Made by a program: the position numbers and the translations under genes. DNA of 64,000 bases, taken from NCBI GenBank assembly GCA_022605955.1, contig JAKCOZ010000003.1, positions 10,363,331-10,427,330 of the forward strand. The letters are read 5' to 3'. The notes under the pieces were generated by a model, which saw only the letters and a program-made list of their open reading frames with translations, did not search any database and was not told the origin of the DNA. This DNA is from Rallus limicola (taxonomy: Eukaryota; Chordata; Aves; Gruiformes; Rallidae). This document shows, one piece after another, positions 9,641-22,047 of this stretch. Position 1 is the first letter of the stretch; the number at the start of each line of letters is the position of its first letter.

Positions 9641-12535
9641 AGCCTTTGGGTCTTCTCTCCTGTTACATTCCTGTAATAACCTGACACAGAGGGCCTTTCT
9701 TCTCTTGTGGTGAAAGTCTCTATTGCCATTATCTTACTCACCAAGGGCCTGTCACCCAGAGCACAGGGCTGGCCACACCCTGAGGTCACCCTCGATCTGG
9801 GGGGATTTACAGATTTTCTGTGGCTGAGATGTTGCTGCTGCTGTCTCAGAGCCCCTCAGGCTCTACATCTCAGCAGATGTGACATGTCACCAGTGACACT
9901 AGTAACACCGTATCTCCAGTGACAGGATGAACATCAATGATACCTGCTCCTGCTATGGTCCCAGAGATGTCACACAAGGGGTAAGCACTCACAAGCGTTT
10001 AGCACAACTTCCCCATTCCAAAACCCTGGGATGACCTCTGCAGCTACACTGCCAGAAGTTCTAAAGCACATAGGCTATCAAAGCAGAAAGCATCCAACAG
10101 CCCCATAACCAAGGAAATCAGCCCATTCCCCATGGGCATCTCCTGGAGGCATTGAGTCTCCCTGTGCAGGTGTCCTGGCACTGAGTTGGTTTCCACAGAC
10201 ATCTCAGCTAATAGAATGTTGCAATCTTCCCCCGGGTGACTGGTACCAGAGGGAGCAGATCAAGATGTCTTGCTTCCTGCCATGAGCTACCCAAACCTTG
10301 TTCATAACCCCTAATATTTATGTCCTAACAGAAAGGCCTTGTGGAAATCCTGTGGCATGGAGGGAGCTGTAGCCAGGGAGGATGGTCACTCCAGACTAAG
10401 GCATTGGGTGAGGGCTGCACTGGCCTGAAGGGGAGCCAGAGGCAAAGGCCATGTTATGGTTGACCCCCATCACAAAACCTGTGCTGGGGCCCTCCTGCAG
10501 GAGTGGTGTCTATACCTTGTTGCATGGAGGCTGGTCTGTAGGGTCTGCTGCTGCCAGGCAGGCCAGGAGACTGTTCTGCCTGGTAGAGCCCCTCACACAC
10601 CATGGTGGAGCCTAAGAGGAACTGGTGGCTTTTCCACTCTTCAACCCTCTGCAGCGCTCACAGGGAGGAAGAATCACTCACACTGCCCACCACTATGCCT
10701 GTAGATACTAAGGCTCACCTGGTTCCCAGGGCTTTTTAGATTTTTGAGGAGACAAAACTTCTGGGAGGCTTTAGACTCATGTCACAACCTCCATCAGTCA
10801 AAGAGGGCACAAACCAAGCATGGCCTTCCTTCTCTGGTGTTGAAGTGGAACTGTAGGAGGTAGGGAAAGCCTGGGAGGGTGAGATCTCTGTGAACACACA
10901 GCAACACTTGTTGGTGAAACACATGTGTGCAGGAGTGCTTATCAGGAATCGTGAGGGCTGGGGAGCTCCCTGTGGGTGGAGGCTCATGGGAACCAGAGAA
11001 AGCACCTCTATCCATCTCTGTGGAGATAGCTTTGGTGACCATGAGGTCCTGGAGGCACTCAGGGTACTGCATGCTGTGTTTCTGCACTGCTCTAAATGGT
11101 TTCTTTGGCAGCCAGTAAGGAAGGTGTGCTTGCAAGCAATAAATCTTATCTCAAAATAACCAAGGGAAAGATAAAGCCCGCCTTATCAGAACTTTCACTC
11201 CCCGCACACTTTTTCTCAGACAAGAGGACAGGTAGCAGAGTCCTTACTTACAGAGATGGGGTTTGGATGCAAAGCTGGACATGTAGGAGCCCGTGTGCAT
11301 CCCTGAGGTAGGTCTTGCTGCCTGAATGCAGTGGGGATAGGCTGGCAAGAGTGGCTGTGTCTAGGGGACAGGGGGCTGCTGTTTTGCAGATGCAACGTAA
11401 TCTCCTTCCCTTCTCTCCTTCCCAAGCCCCAGAGAGATGTCTTTACCCAGGGCCATTAAAAGGGTAAGCAATAAAGAAAAATTTCACCCTCTGGAATGAC
11501 AAGTAGGGTCTGGGTCTGATGTGACAGGGAAGGTCAAAGACCTTTGCCGGCAGCCTTCTTGATGATAAAGAGTGGGTGATTTGTGCAGGGAGACGGCTTT
11601 TGAGCTACGGGGCCAGCACAGGGAGCTGGGTTGGTGCCTGACACAATGCTTTCCTCCCTGCTGTGCTTTACCAGTGAGAGGGCTGTGTGAGGCTCTTTCA
11701 GGACACTGTGACCTGCTGCCTGAACCACACAGGCCAAGGCAGTTGTGCTGTTATACGCAGTGGGTATGACCATCTCCTCACTCATGAGATTCAGCTTGGT
11801 GTTAGTTAATGTCAAGCAGGCCGGGCTGACCATGCTGCCGTGACCTCATTTGAGGGCTACAGGTCCTGTCCCCATGTCCTTTAGAGTGTGGGGAGCCATC
11901 CTGAGGGCTGACAGCTAAGGACAGGGAAGCCGATACCATCACCAGGTGAACCAGACTCTCCTCTGTCCACAGCCAATTAGTTGTCAATATCCTTCCAGGA
12001 AACATGCTTCCAGCTCTATGTGAGAAGAGAGATTGTTTGATTTGTCCGTCATGGCTTCCTGCTTCTCAGACTGCTCTTGTGAAAAACACTCTTTCTGCAT
12101 TTGCAGAAAGTCAGGGGTGATTTGTTGCCTATGGGTGATGTCTTCTGGTCTTTAGCAGAAGTGAGGTCATAGCTAAGCCTGAGCAGAAAGAATTGGGACA
12201 GAAACTTTGAGCCTGAGGCCACCAGAGGATGATGAAAAGCCATTCCACCCCACAAGAGCCAGTCTTGAAAAGGTAAGAACACATTCTGGTTGATTTACCA
12301 ATATTGACTTTAAGCAGCAAATACTGGTCACAGCAAATACCCACTCCTTCTTTCCTGCTGGGAGTGTGTTAGCTCTGATCCTTCCATTCTGTGTTCACTG
12401 TTTAAATGAACACCTCTCCCATACTGCCAGGGCTGCCACCTACTGCAGCTGTGGTCCCAGCTGGGCTCAGCAGTGCTCCACCAACTGGTCTGGCTCTCCT
12501 GTTCCACCAGCAAATCATGTAACTGTAGCAAAAGT
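9641..12535. other. Intergenic, no recognised gene
   Basis: About 2.9 kb of unique-looking sequence with short chance frames only. TRMO, expected here from mammalian synteny, was not recognised on either strand. Confidence 0.6.
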
Positions 12536-13000
12536 TAAGTGGGAAATGATCTCTGGAGATCTTGAATCCAGTCACTGCTTAGGCCTTTGAGCCCAACCAG
12601 ACCACTTTGTCCAAACAAGTGTTCACCATCTCCAGGTTTGGAGATCCCCCACCCTCTGGTCCCCATCCCAGGCAGGGCTGTCTTTCACTTTGAAAAGTGT
12701 TTTCTTTAGGTCAAACCAGACCTTCCCTCATCATGGCTTCTGCTCCTCGCCTCCTGTACCATCAAGGTGCACTTTAGACATGACCCCAGCTGTATCTTCT
12801 CTCTAATGTTCTTTAGGAATGCAAGTTAGACTCCACACTCACCTCCTCTTCGCCAGGTGAGCCCAGTCCTATGCTTCAGCTCCTTATTTTGATGGCCTCA
12901 GCTGGGCTCCAGTATGTCTTCTTTGTCCTTTGTGGCCATAACTCAAACCACCATTCCAGATGTGAGCTTATCCACATTGAGTAGGGGGAACAGCCATTTG
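12536..13000 (-). mobile_element. Old CR1 LINE fragment
   Basis: Reverse-complement CR1 with diverged but ordered segments: GGAAATGATCTCTGGAGATC near the 3' end, then AGGTCAAACCAGACCTTCCC, then ACTCAAACCACCATTCCAGATGTGAGC, which corresponds to the CR1 text before its GGGGGA segment. Confidence 0.65.
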
Positions 13001-13225
13001 CTGCAGCCCACCAGCTGAAACATAGTCTGGATGGACTTGAGGCTGTATGATTTGTCTCCCTCATGCCACCTGGTGTTTTCACAGATAGAATGCAGAAACC
13101 GCAAAGAAACCAAGACACAGCTTGTGCGGTGAAGAGTTGGTCTGAGCTTTGTAGCCTTAATAACAACCCTCTTTTCAGCTGCCTTCTGCAAAGACCATCT
13201 TCCAAGTAATGTGCAATAGCACTCA

Positions 13226-13475
13226 AACCACGGAATCATCAAAGTTGGGAAAGACCTCCAGGCTCACTGACTCCAACCATCAGCTCTACACCACCACAGC
13301 CACTAAGCCATCCCTCAAAGCACCACCTCTACCTCCTTTTTAAACACCCCCAGGGGATGATGACTCCCTGTTCCACTGCTCTTCCCGTGAAGGCATTTTT
13401 CCTCATGTCCAATTTGAACCTGCTTGGTGAAACCAGAGGCCGTTTCCCCTTAACGAAATCATGGCTTGTGCACAG
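13226..13475 (-). mobile_element. CR1 LINE fragment next to the orphan CpG island
   Basis: Plus strand CGGAATCATCAAAGTTGGGAAAGACC... TTTTTCCTCATGTCCAATTTGAACCT is a reverse-complement CR1 3' region. The minus translation includes the CR1 motif SRFKLDMRKNAFT. Confidence 0.82.
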
Positions 13476-13489
13476 AATTACACGGCCCT

Positions 13490-14045
13490 GGAGATTACCC
13501 GACGCTGCCCGAAACGCGTAGTGAAGGCGCAGCTCCCGCGCTGTGCCGCCATAGCTGAGCGTTAACCGGTTTTCAGGAGCCCGAGGCAGCAGCCCTGCAC
13601 TCCCAGGGGGAAAGGCCTCTAGCAACGAGCCGGAGCGGCAGCCCAGCCCCAGCACGCAGCCCCAAGCGCCCGCACCCGGGGCACCGACCTCCCCAGCGGC
13701 GCGGTCCGGCAGCCGCGCGGTCCGGCAGCCGCGCGGTCCGGCAGCGCTCTCTGGCGGCACCACGGCCCCACGGCCGCCCGGGGAGAGAAGGGAGGGCGGG
13801 GCGGCGGCACCGGGCGGCGGGGAGAGGCGCGATGGGGTCGCCTTTCCCCGCGCCGAGCAAAGGGTCGGGCGCCGTGCGAGCGTGAGGGTCGCCACAGACC
13901 GGTGCCGTCTGTCGCGCCGTGGAAATGGGTGCAGCAAGGTGGCCACCTGTCCCCGCGGCTGCTACAGAGCCCTGCGCGGGGCCCAGCTCCCGGCATCACC
14001 CTCGGTTCGCCGACCGCAGATAGGCGGCGGCTGTTAACGGTGAGC
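13490..14045. promoter_or_regulatory. Orphan CpG island between HEMGN and FOXE1
   Basis: About 550 bp rich in CG dinucleotides, flanked by ordinary DNA and by CR1 fragments. It has GGGCGG boxes (for example near 13797-13803) and a donor-like AACG|GTGAGC at 14036-14045 on the plus strand. No gene is recognisable at it. Position and distance from HEMGN are those expected for the TRMO promoter in mammals, so it may be a TRMO promoter or its relic, or the promoter of a noncoding RNA. Confidence 0.65.
13701..13748. repeat. 16-bp x3 tandem repeat in the orphan CpG island
   Basis: Three head-to-tail copies of GCGGTCCGGCAGCCGC. The first two are identical; the last differs at its final bases. Confidence 0.9.
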
Positions 14046-14341
14046 AACCGCATTTTACTGGAGGTTTTCCTCTGTTGGAGACGCCGAAAAGAGGATTTCA
14101 TTTGTAACAGCATTAATTGTTAGGCTGCTGCTGGTGGTGATAAATCTCGAGCCCAGCCCCTGCCGAGGCAAAGAGGCAGTGTGTGTTGTATCTGCTAACT
14201 GGGAAGGCCTGAATCCGGCCTGGTTGCCTCAAGTGGGTCTTTTTGCTGCTTCCCTAAAAGGGAAGGCGAGGAGAAAACCTCCGTGAAGATAAACATGAAA
14301 GAGGTAGCCCAAGGAGGAAAACTCTTCTTTGCAGCATGGTG

Positions 14342-14365
14342 TTTTTTTCTTTTTTTTTTTTTTTT
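14342..14365. repeat. Poly-T tract
   Basis: T-run of 24 bases broken by one C. Confidence 0.9.
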
Positions 14366-14659
14366 AAATGATTGTTCCCTGCATGAAGGTCTAAGCCCTG
14401 ACTTACCTTCTGCTTCCTCCTTGAATAAATCATCACTATTAAAATGATATTCCAAGCATAGCCTCTCACACCATGGCAGACTGGCGATCCCTCACTAGCC
14501 ATCTGCAGCCAACTTGGTCATGCCTGGAGAATGGAGCCACAGTGTGAGGTTGCCCTTTATACAAAGCCTTGTGAGGTCCTCTGGAGAGCATGGGAGTTTG
14601 ATGTGACTGCCCAGTCTGCTTTCCTTTTGCCTAGCCAAAATCCATCTATGACATACCCC

Positions 14660-14990
14660 AGAATCACAGGATCACAGAATGCTTTGGGTTGGAAGGGACC
14701 TTAAACATCATCTAGTTCCAACCCTCTGCTGTGGGCAGGGACACCTTCACTAGACCAGCTTGCCCAAAGCCCCATCCATCCTGGACTTGAACATTACCAG
14801 GGATGGGGCTCCCACAATCTCCCTGGGCAACCTGTGCCAGAGACTTACCACCCTCATACTAAGGAATTTCTTCCTAACATCTAATTTAAACTTACCCTCT
14901 TTCAGCTTGAAGCCATTGCCCCCTGTCCTGTTGCTACACTCCCCTGTGAACTGTCCCTCTCCCACTTTCCTGTAGGAGCTCCTTGAGGTG
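14660..14990 (-). mobile_element. CR1 LINE fragment
   Basis: Well preserved reverse-complement CR1: AGAATCACAGGATCACAGAA (octamer tail), GGGTTGGAAGGGACCTTAAA, CTTCCTAACATCTAATTTAA. The minus strand gives [20 protein letters not shown] and LWHRLPREIVGAPSL, the CR1 ORF2 C-terminus. Confidence 0.9.
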
Positions 14991-17900
14991 CTACATGGAT
15001 GGCAAAGGGCCAGGGCTTGCAGTGCTTTCTGTTTCTCTTTTGTTGGGTTTAGGATAATTATCACAGTCAATCTGAAGTGCATTTGCTGAACAGCCTTATT
15101 GCTCAAGTGTGCAGCTCAGACTCTCCTGCGCCATTGACTGTGCTCAAGCAAATAATTTGTGCTAGCTGTAGTTCTCTTAATGAAAGAAAAGGCTGGTGTC
15201 CCCATTCTGCAATTAGACGTCAGCAACCACAGGCTCAAGCAGGTCTTTGAAGGAAATTTCTGATCTACTCTCTGCTGCTCCTTCCCGCAGAGCTGGCATT
15301 CAGGGCTGTCAGGATTCCGCACTGGTGAGAGCTCTCAGGTATGGGGCTGTGTTCAGATTTCTTCCATTCATATTTCCTTTTGTTTGACAAAGCCACATGT
15401 AGCTGATCACTGGCCAGCAGGAAATCCACCATGAGAGTCAAGGTGCTGAGATTTCCACTGCCTCTCCATGTTTCCTCAGCCTCCAGCCCTGCTCCCTGCC
15501 TCCATCCCACAGCAAGGACTCTGCATCAGTGCAAGTGGACACAACCCCAGCAGAAGAACCCCCTCCCTGGCCTGCTTTTGTCTCACACCCACCCCCAAGA
15601 CCTGCTTAGTGGCAGGACAGGACACCAGGCCACAACAGATGTAGAGCTTCTCACACCTGAAGACGCAGTCCTCTCCCAGCCCACTAGTGTGGGGTCTCTT
15701 GATTGTGACAGTTGATATGACCTGGTCTTAAGAGCAGTTTACAAATACATTATTATTCAGGGGCCATGGCTTGGTGTTCACCTCAGGCTGGAAAGGACTG
15801 GGAGCTTGGCTGTGGCAGCAATCAGTGATCAGATAACTAGCACTGACATTTGTTTTCATTTATACCAACAGAAATTATGTATTCTGCGGGGCTTGAACTG
15901 CCTGTGGCTCCAGGAAAATGCCATGGGTCCCAGCGTGTCGCAGTGGTCAGTCACTCATTGCTGCAGGAGTGCAAACCCACGTTATTCAAGGAAGGGCAAC
16001 TCTAGAGAAAGCAAGTAGGATAGGAAAAATCCCCCACATTTGGGAACCACTAAAAACCAACATACTTGCAGAAATAAACTCAAATGAAACCCAGGACTGA
16101 GAAGGAAGAAATCACCGCCATTAACACAGTGCGCATTCTGATGAAGAGGAGGAAACCTTCACCAGGAACACTGTGATCTGATACCAAAGACATCAGGACA
16201 CCGGTAGCTTGTAAGATCTGCTGCAGCCATCAACCTCAGGACACAGGACAGGTGAACATAACATCAAGAAGAAGGGGTACATACTAAGAAATTTTTGTGT
16301 GTCTGTAGCAATCTCAGTTGCATTACTGAGGTTCTTCTGTATTAATCTGGGCTATAAAACTAATAATTTAAAATAGTATATTGTTAAAACATTTGCACAT
16401 AGTAGCTTGGCTTTACTTGCAGTGTTCCCTTTTCTGTCCAATAAGGTTTTGAGTGTTGCACAGGAAGGGACAGAGACAGAAGTAAAGAAGAGAACAAATT
16501 CACACTGGCAAATACATGCCAATATCCAGCTGGCTGATGCTTAAACAACTGGAGCATGGTCTACCCCACTACAGCATTCAGGCAACAGGAATATTTGTGG
16601 AGCCACCATCTCCTTCCTTCTTGACACAGATTTGAACAGGAGGAGTGAGTTGAGAAATCAGCTCTGCTGTCTACATGGTGCTCCAGGCCTACACCAAGAC
16701 AAGCATGTGAAGCAGTTCCCTATGCTGACATGGGCCCCTGTATTCCATGCATCAGACCTTCTATGCTCACTCCCCAAATTGCATCAGCCTTCCTGTACTC
16801 AGGTTAGTTCATATCCAGGCACTGCATGAGTAGGACATCTCTCTGATCACTTATGCCGGCATCACACTTCTAGGTAACGGATGCAGTTAAAGCCCATCTC
16901 CAGCTGCACAGACTGACCTCTAGATACACCTCACAAAGCTTTGGACTCCCTCCAAGGTACTTCCTCCTGGCCAAATGGCAGCTGTCTCTTCTGTTGACTT
17001 TTTCTCATAAATTTAATGCACATCTTGGCCTTATCCAAAAGCAGACAAATCATACCTGGGAGTCCCAGAGCTATTGAGGTAGACCTTCCTATCTGCTCCT
17101 CGATAACTCAGCAGATTAAACTACCTGTTACCATCTCATTTATAGCCCTCCAGGCACCTTGGACTGTTGACGGCACCAGCTGCAGAGCTCAAGTTCCCTC
17201 AAAACCCCTGGGGAAGCCAGTCACCACCCTCTCAGCATGAGAGAGGGCAACATCTGCCATTGTCTAGGCCATGTGCAAACCAGATCGTTGCCCTGAGGCA
17301 GGGAGTTACCCGAATTGCCCCCGAAGGCCTGTTACACCCCCATTAGCTATGGTTTTTGCTTGTTGAATTGTTCCCGCAGATGTTGCTGTTGCACAAGGTG
17401 AACACGGTGTCAGCCCACGGCTTTTGGAATCCCATCTCTGTAGACAAAAGACTTCACTGGCCTGGGGTGCAGGAGGCAAGATCAAGCATTTCTGGTGCTG
17501 CTGCCACAAGACAGGCAACATGATGTTCTTTCTAGAAGTAAAACCTTCTCCAGCTGGCCCAGCTCCATGCTGGAGAAATCAAAGAGCAATTAATTTCCCT
17601 GCCCATTTCCCAGCTTGTGTTCTTATCACAGGTAGTAGCAGCCTTGGCTAACTTTGACTTCTTTACCTGCACCGTTGTAGCAGAGGCACCTGGCTGGGCT
17701 GGAGCTTCATGCACTCATGTCTGGGGCACACTTAGGGCCTGGCAGGAGACCCTGAAAGCAGAATGGTGACTCACGGGGTTGCAGAAGTTTGGCAAGCCAC
17801 CTCTGGCCTGCCCTGGCTGACCCCTCCTTCCCTCTGATGTCTCCAGCAAAATAAACAAACGAACAAACAAACAAAGCCAACACAAGACAGACACAGTGAA

Positions 17901-20151
17901 ATGCAATGAGCAGCACATGGCATGCATCGATACCACTGCTTTCCTGGTCTCAGGAGCGCATGGAAGGCTTGAAAAGCTCAAGAGAGACACTTTATTACAA
18001 ACAACGGAACAAAGATTTATTTCCATTACAAGTGAAGTAAGTAGAAGAGTGAATAAAAAAAGCCCCTCAAACACATAATAAAATGTTCTCATAGGCTGTA
18101 ACAATCTGCCCCTTTCTCAATGCCAGCGCAGGGCCTGACTGTACCACAGCTCGGGCAGAACAGAAACCCAGGCACTACATCCTTTGAGAAATGAGCACTT
18201 CCAAGGCCCTTCTCTCTCCTCATTAGTGCTTACACTTAATGTTTCCTACAGGGTTATAACCCAAACCTACTGGACTCATCTCCCAGAAATCAAAAGACTA
18301 GTTTGAAATTTAGACTAACTTTGCTAGAAGAAAGGCGCTTGGATATTTACAGTAAAGCTTACAGAAATAAAAATCTTCCTTATTCTGGATTGTGTCTGAG
18401 AATTACAAGCAAAGTGCCAGCCAAAAATAAATTGAGATCCAAATGTTTAACATATCCCCACAGCACAAGCATACATTGAGATCCAGTTGTCCAACATATC
18501 CCCATGGCATATCCCCATATTGTCACAGACAGATCCAATCCCACAGCTCCCCAGGGACACAACCACCTCTGACAGTGGTCACACCGTTACATGAGACACA
18601 CCAGCCACATGCACAAGCTCATGTGTGTCAGCACATCCCACTGACATAAGGCAGAGCCTGGTCAGGCATGTAATGTTCAGCCCACCCTTTGTGTCTGAGC
18701 CCACACAGCAGCTTGGAGAAGTTGCCATAGCCACAAAACCACAGCAGTGCTGGTGGGAAGGGATCTCTGGAGTCTCTAGGCCTGCACAAACAGGAGGTTG
18801 GAATATTGTCAGCACAAGCACCAGGCAGGTACAGCTTTGTCTCATTCACCTCAGAAACCCAAATGGCAGAGACCCCACATAGATGTGGAGTCCCTTGAAA
18901 GGTACATGTAGCTCTACATCAGGCACAAAGATCCTGCCCAGGCTTTCCTGAAGTTTAAGTAGTTTGTGGCCATGTGCCTCTGGTCCTTGATCAAACCGGC
19001 ACATCACCACAGCTGCTGCAGAGAGCGTACTAGCTAGGTATGTTGGGTTTCCCTAGCTTCTAAGTATGAAAGATCTGGAGAGAGGTAAGAACAAGCATCT
19101 AGACCTTATCTGCAAACAATACACAACCAAACCTTTCCAATTTCAGCCTTCTGAGTCATCAAGATCTATCACGCATGTCCTCCAGAGACTGAGTTTTGCT
19201 CCCTGAACTTGCTACAGATGCTATCCTAGGTCAGGGGCAGCTTACACAATACCTGTATCATCACTAGCGACCTCTTTTTTTAGATTGAACATTAGACTAG
19301 CACTAGGGTTCGAGCAGAGAATGAAACCAGGTTCAAGAAATGTGGAACAAGGGCCAGAAAACCTTTAGGCTCAGGAAAACATCCCGGTGCACACTGATAA
19401 CTGCTTCTACAGAAAGGAAGGAGGGAAGAAAGGAAGGAAGGCTTTAAGAGGCAGGAAAAATCCTCTCCCAGCTACCCGCAAACCAGAAAAAGGTCATAAT
19501 AAGTTGCTAGAAAAAAGGCACATACCAGTCCTTGCAGGTGATGAAAGAAGAGAGCCAGCAGGTAGCTGTCAAAAAAATAAGAGCCGGCACAGCCAGGTCT
19601 ATATGGCTTTCCCTTTCAGCTGGTGAAAGAAATTGGGAGAGCAGCAAGCAAGGCTGCCAAGGAGACCTGCCCCATGCTGAGGCAGCCAAGCTGCAGAGAC
19701 AGGACTCTGCTCTCCAGGATGAAGGCAGCTTCTGGATGTGCCAGGACCAGGAAGGACATCAAAGAAGACAAGGCACCTCTTAAAGGAGGAAAAGCAAGGA
19801 AGGAAAAAAATTGACTCACCTCACACACCAAAGATTCAAATGAGCCTACACTTGCTGCCTGTGCCCACCAACAGCAGTGCAACTCCCCAGTTCCATGTAC
19901 AGACAGCAGCTTCCTGCAGCACCACAAAAAGATCCGGGTGGACACGGACAGCAGAGCTAGACCAGCCCGAGCCTACCAGCCCATGAAGTGGCCTGCCCAA
20001 CACAAACCATTCTGACTGCTCTGAGAGAGGGATGGGTGCCTTGAATCCAACACTCATCTCCCACCTCAGAGCCTCGTGGAAGGCAGTCATACAGCTTCTC
20101 TCACCCACCTATTGCAGAGGACTTGATCCTCCTCCACCCCAAGTTGTGCCA

Positions 20152-20152
<1 letters not shown>
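14991..20152. other. Intergenic, no recognised gene
   Basis: Five kilobases to the right of the orphan CpG island. Only simple repeats (AAAC-type at 17847) stand out. No TRMO methyltransferase motif, CR1 or other coding exon was recognised. Confidence 0.6.
17847..17875. repeat. (AAAC)n-like microsatellite
   Basis: AACAAACGAACAAACAAACA, slightly imperfect. Confidence 0.85.
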
Positions 20153-20187
<35 letters not shown>

Positions 20188-20195
20188 CGGGGGGG
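20153..20195. repeat. Poly-G tract
   Basis: A run of 35 G (20153-20187), one C, then 7 G. It is the longest homopolymer in the window. It may be a real (G)n tract able to form quadruplexes, or an assembly artefact. Confidence 0.95.
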
Positions 20196-20424
20196 AGGCC
20201 AACCACCTTCCTGCTCCACTACATTTCCTCCCTCTCATGTCCCACTTGGATATCTGGACCTTAGTACCCAGAGAAAGCAAGGAGCATACCTCCACATAAA
20301 TTCAATCCTGCTGAGAACATCAGCTGAAAAATCTTCCATGGGCCAGAAGGTACAGGGGTCTTCATGGGATCGGAGCTCTCTGCAGCAGTGCATAGCAGCA
20401 GGACAAGAGACAGTAGACTAGGGA

Positions 20425-20645
20425 GGTGCTGAATGGATACAAGGAGAAACTTGTCCCCCATGAGGACAGTCATGCTGCCCAAAGAGACCATGTTGTCTCT
20501 ATCATTGAAGGTTCTCAAGACTTAACTAGTTAGGTCCAAGCAACCTGGTCTGACTCCTAACTGACCCTGCTTTGAGCACAAGGTCACAACAGAAGCTTCC
20601 TGAAGTCCCCTCCAACCTGAATTATACTATGATCTGTGTACCCTT
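20425..20645 (+). mobile_element. CR1 LINE 3' fragment
   Basis: Ends with CTGACCCTGCTTTGAGCA ... CCCCTCCAACCTGAATTATA ... CTATGATCTGTG, the plus-orientation CR1 3' end, preceded by diverged CR1 sequence. Confidence 0.8.
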
Positions 20646-21879
20646 TTGTGGTGAGAGGGGCCCTGGTGTCTGCACATGCTCCCTGTCCTTCCAAAGCTCC
20701 TGCTGAGGCTCTGGCTTCACTTTCCACATACTTCTCCCTGTTCAAGGCCCCACCACACTTCAGTACCCCTCACTGACCTCCTCCCAGCCCTAGTCACAAA
20801 GGCTCCCACTTCACAGGAAAAAGGAACTGGATAAGGAAATTTGGACAGCAGCAGGGCCACCTCTGCTCCCTCCCTGCTCACAGCCCCTGGGCATCCACCC
20901 AGGGGTGGTGGGATCTGTTGGAACGGATTTGCTTGAGTTTCCTCATGGATCTGCTTTCAAGCCTTTGCCTCTCACAGACATTATCTGTTGTTTCCTCTCC
21001 CTGTTTTCCTCTAGCCTTTTTTCCACAGTAGGAGAGCTTGAAAAGGGAGAGGGCAATCATAGGTGGAAAGGCACAGTATCCTGCCTCTCACACTTGTTTC
21101 AGGAAGGGAAGTATTTTCCCCACAGACACCAATTTCTCTAGGCTACCAATTTCTCAGAGCTGTGCTGATCAAAGTAATTAAATATGTAAAGACCTGTGGA
21201 CTGTGTTTCTACTTAAAGCTCTAAATTCAATGTTGGATCCAACTCCAAAAGCACATCAGGTCATTCAGGTTCTGTCCAATCAAGTTGGGAAAACCTAATA
21301 GTGGGGAGATCTCACAGCCTTGCTGAGCCCCTCTACCAGGGGCTGAATATGCTCATGGTAAAAATTTTTACCGTTCCAATCCCACCACTCTCCCACCCCT
21401 GTAGCACACAGCATGACCCTGGGAGGGATCTGACTTTGCTCTGTTTGGCTGCAACCCCAGCATCCAAACCCTCCCAAGCCCTGGCCATGCTGGTGAGCGA
21501 TAGCCCTGCACAACATTAGGGACACAAAACCATCTTATTGCCCACACATCCAGCTTTTACGGCTTTGGCTGCAGTGAGGTTGGGGGATGCTTCCTCCTGC
21601 CTCCCTCCTCCCCTGCCCCAGTCGGTAATTTTTTTCTGTAAATAAAATCATCAACAGGGGAGAGATTTTTTCATAAGGGCGACCTTCCTGAATAGACCCG
21701 GGGGCCCAGTCGGGGGCACCAGGAGGCACGGGAGCCTGACAGGGAGCTTCGAGCACCTGTCACAGGAAAGGCAGTAGAAGAGTTAAGGGCTGTTCACCCC
21801 ATCCAGGCACTTGGGTGCCCCTGGGGCGTCTCTGTCGAGAGTGGACAAGACTGAGCAGGGCCCCCCAGATCCCCTAGGC
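20646..21879. other. Region downstream of FOXE1
   Basis: Probable FOXE1 3' UTR and flank. No canonical AATAAA was found on the minus strand close to the stop, so the transcript end is unknown. Confidence 0.5.
21245..21385 (-). mobile_element. Possible very old CR1 remnant
   Basis: GGGGAGATCTCACAGCCTTG... GCTGAATATGCTCATGGTAAAAATTTTTACC follows the order of the reverse-complement CR1 middle segment, but with low similarity. It could be chance. Confidence 0.3.
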
Positions 21880-22047
21880 TAGCAGTGGCGCTCCGGGGGT
21901 CCGGACAGGTGTCAGCATGCAGAGGTGTAGCCCAAGGTCCTCCAGAATCTTCCTGGGTGGTCCCGGGTCCTTCGGCGTCGGGCGAGCCCCGCAGCTCGCA
22001 CCTCTCCCAGTCTCCGGTCCGCGCCGTCGGGCCGCCCCCGGGCTGGG

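Noticed and set aside
13329..14113. Overlapping 164-205-codon minus-strand frames
   Set aside because: GC-rich chance frames over the orphan CpG island; part of one is CR1 sequence at its C-terminus.
20101..20295. Small frame with a polyproline run
   Set aside because: Produced solely by the poly-G tract on the other strand.
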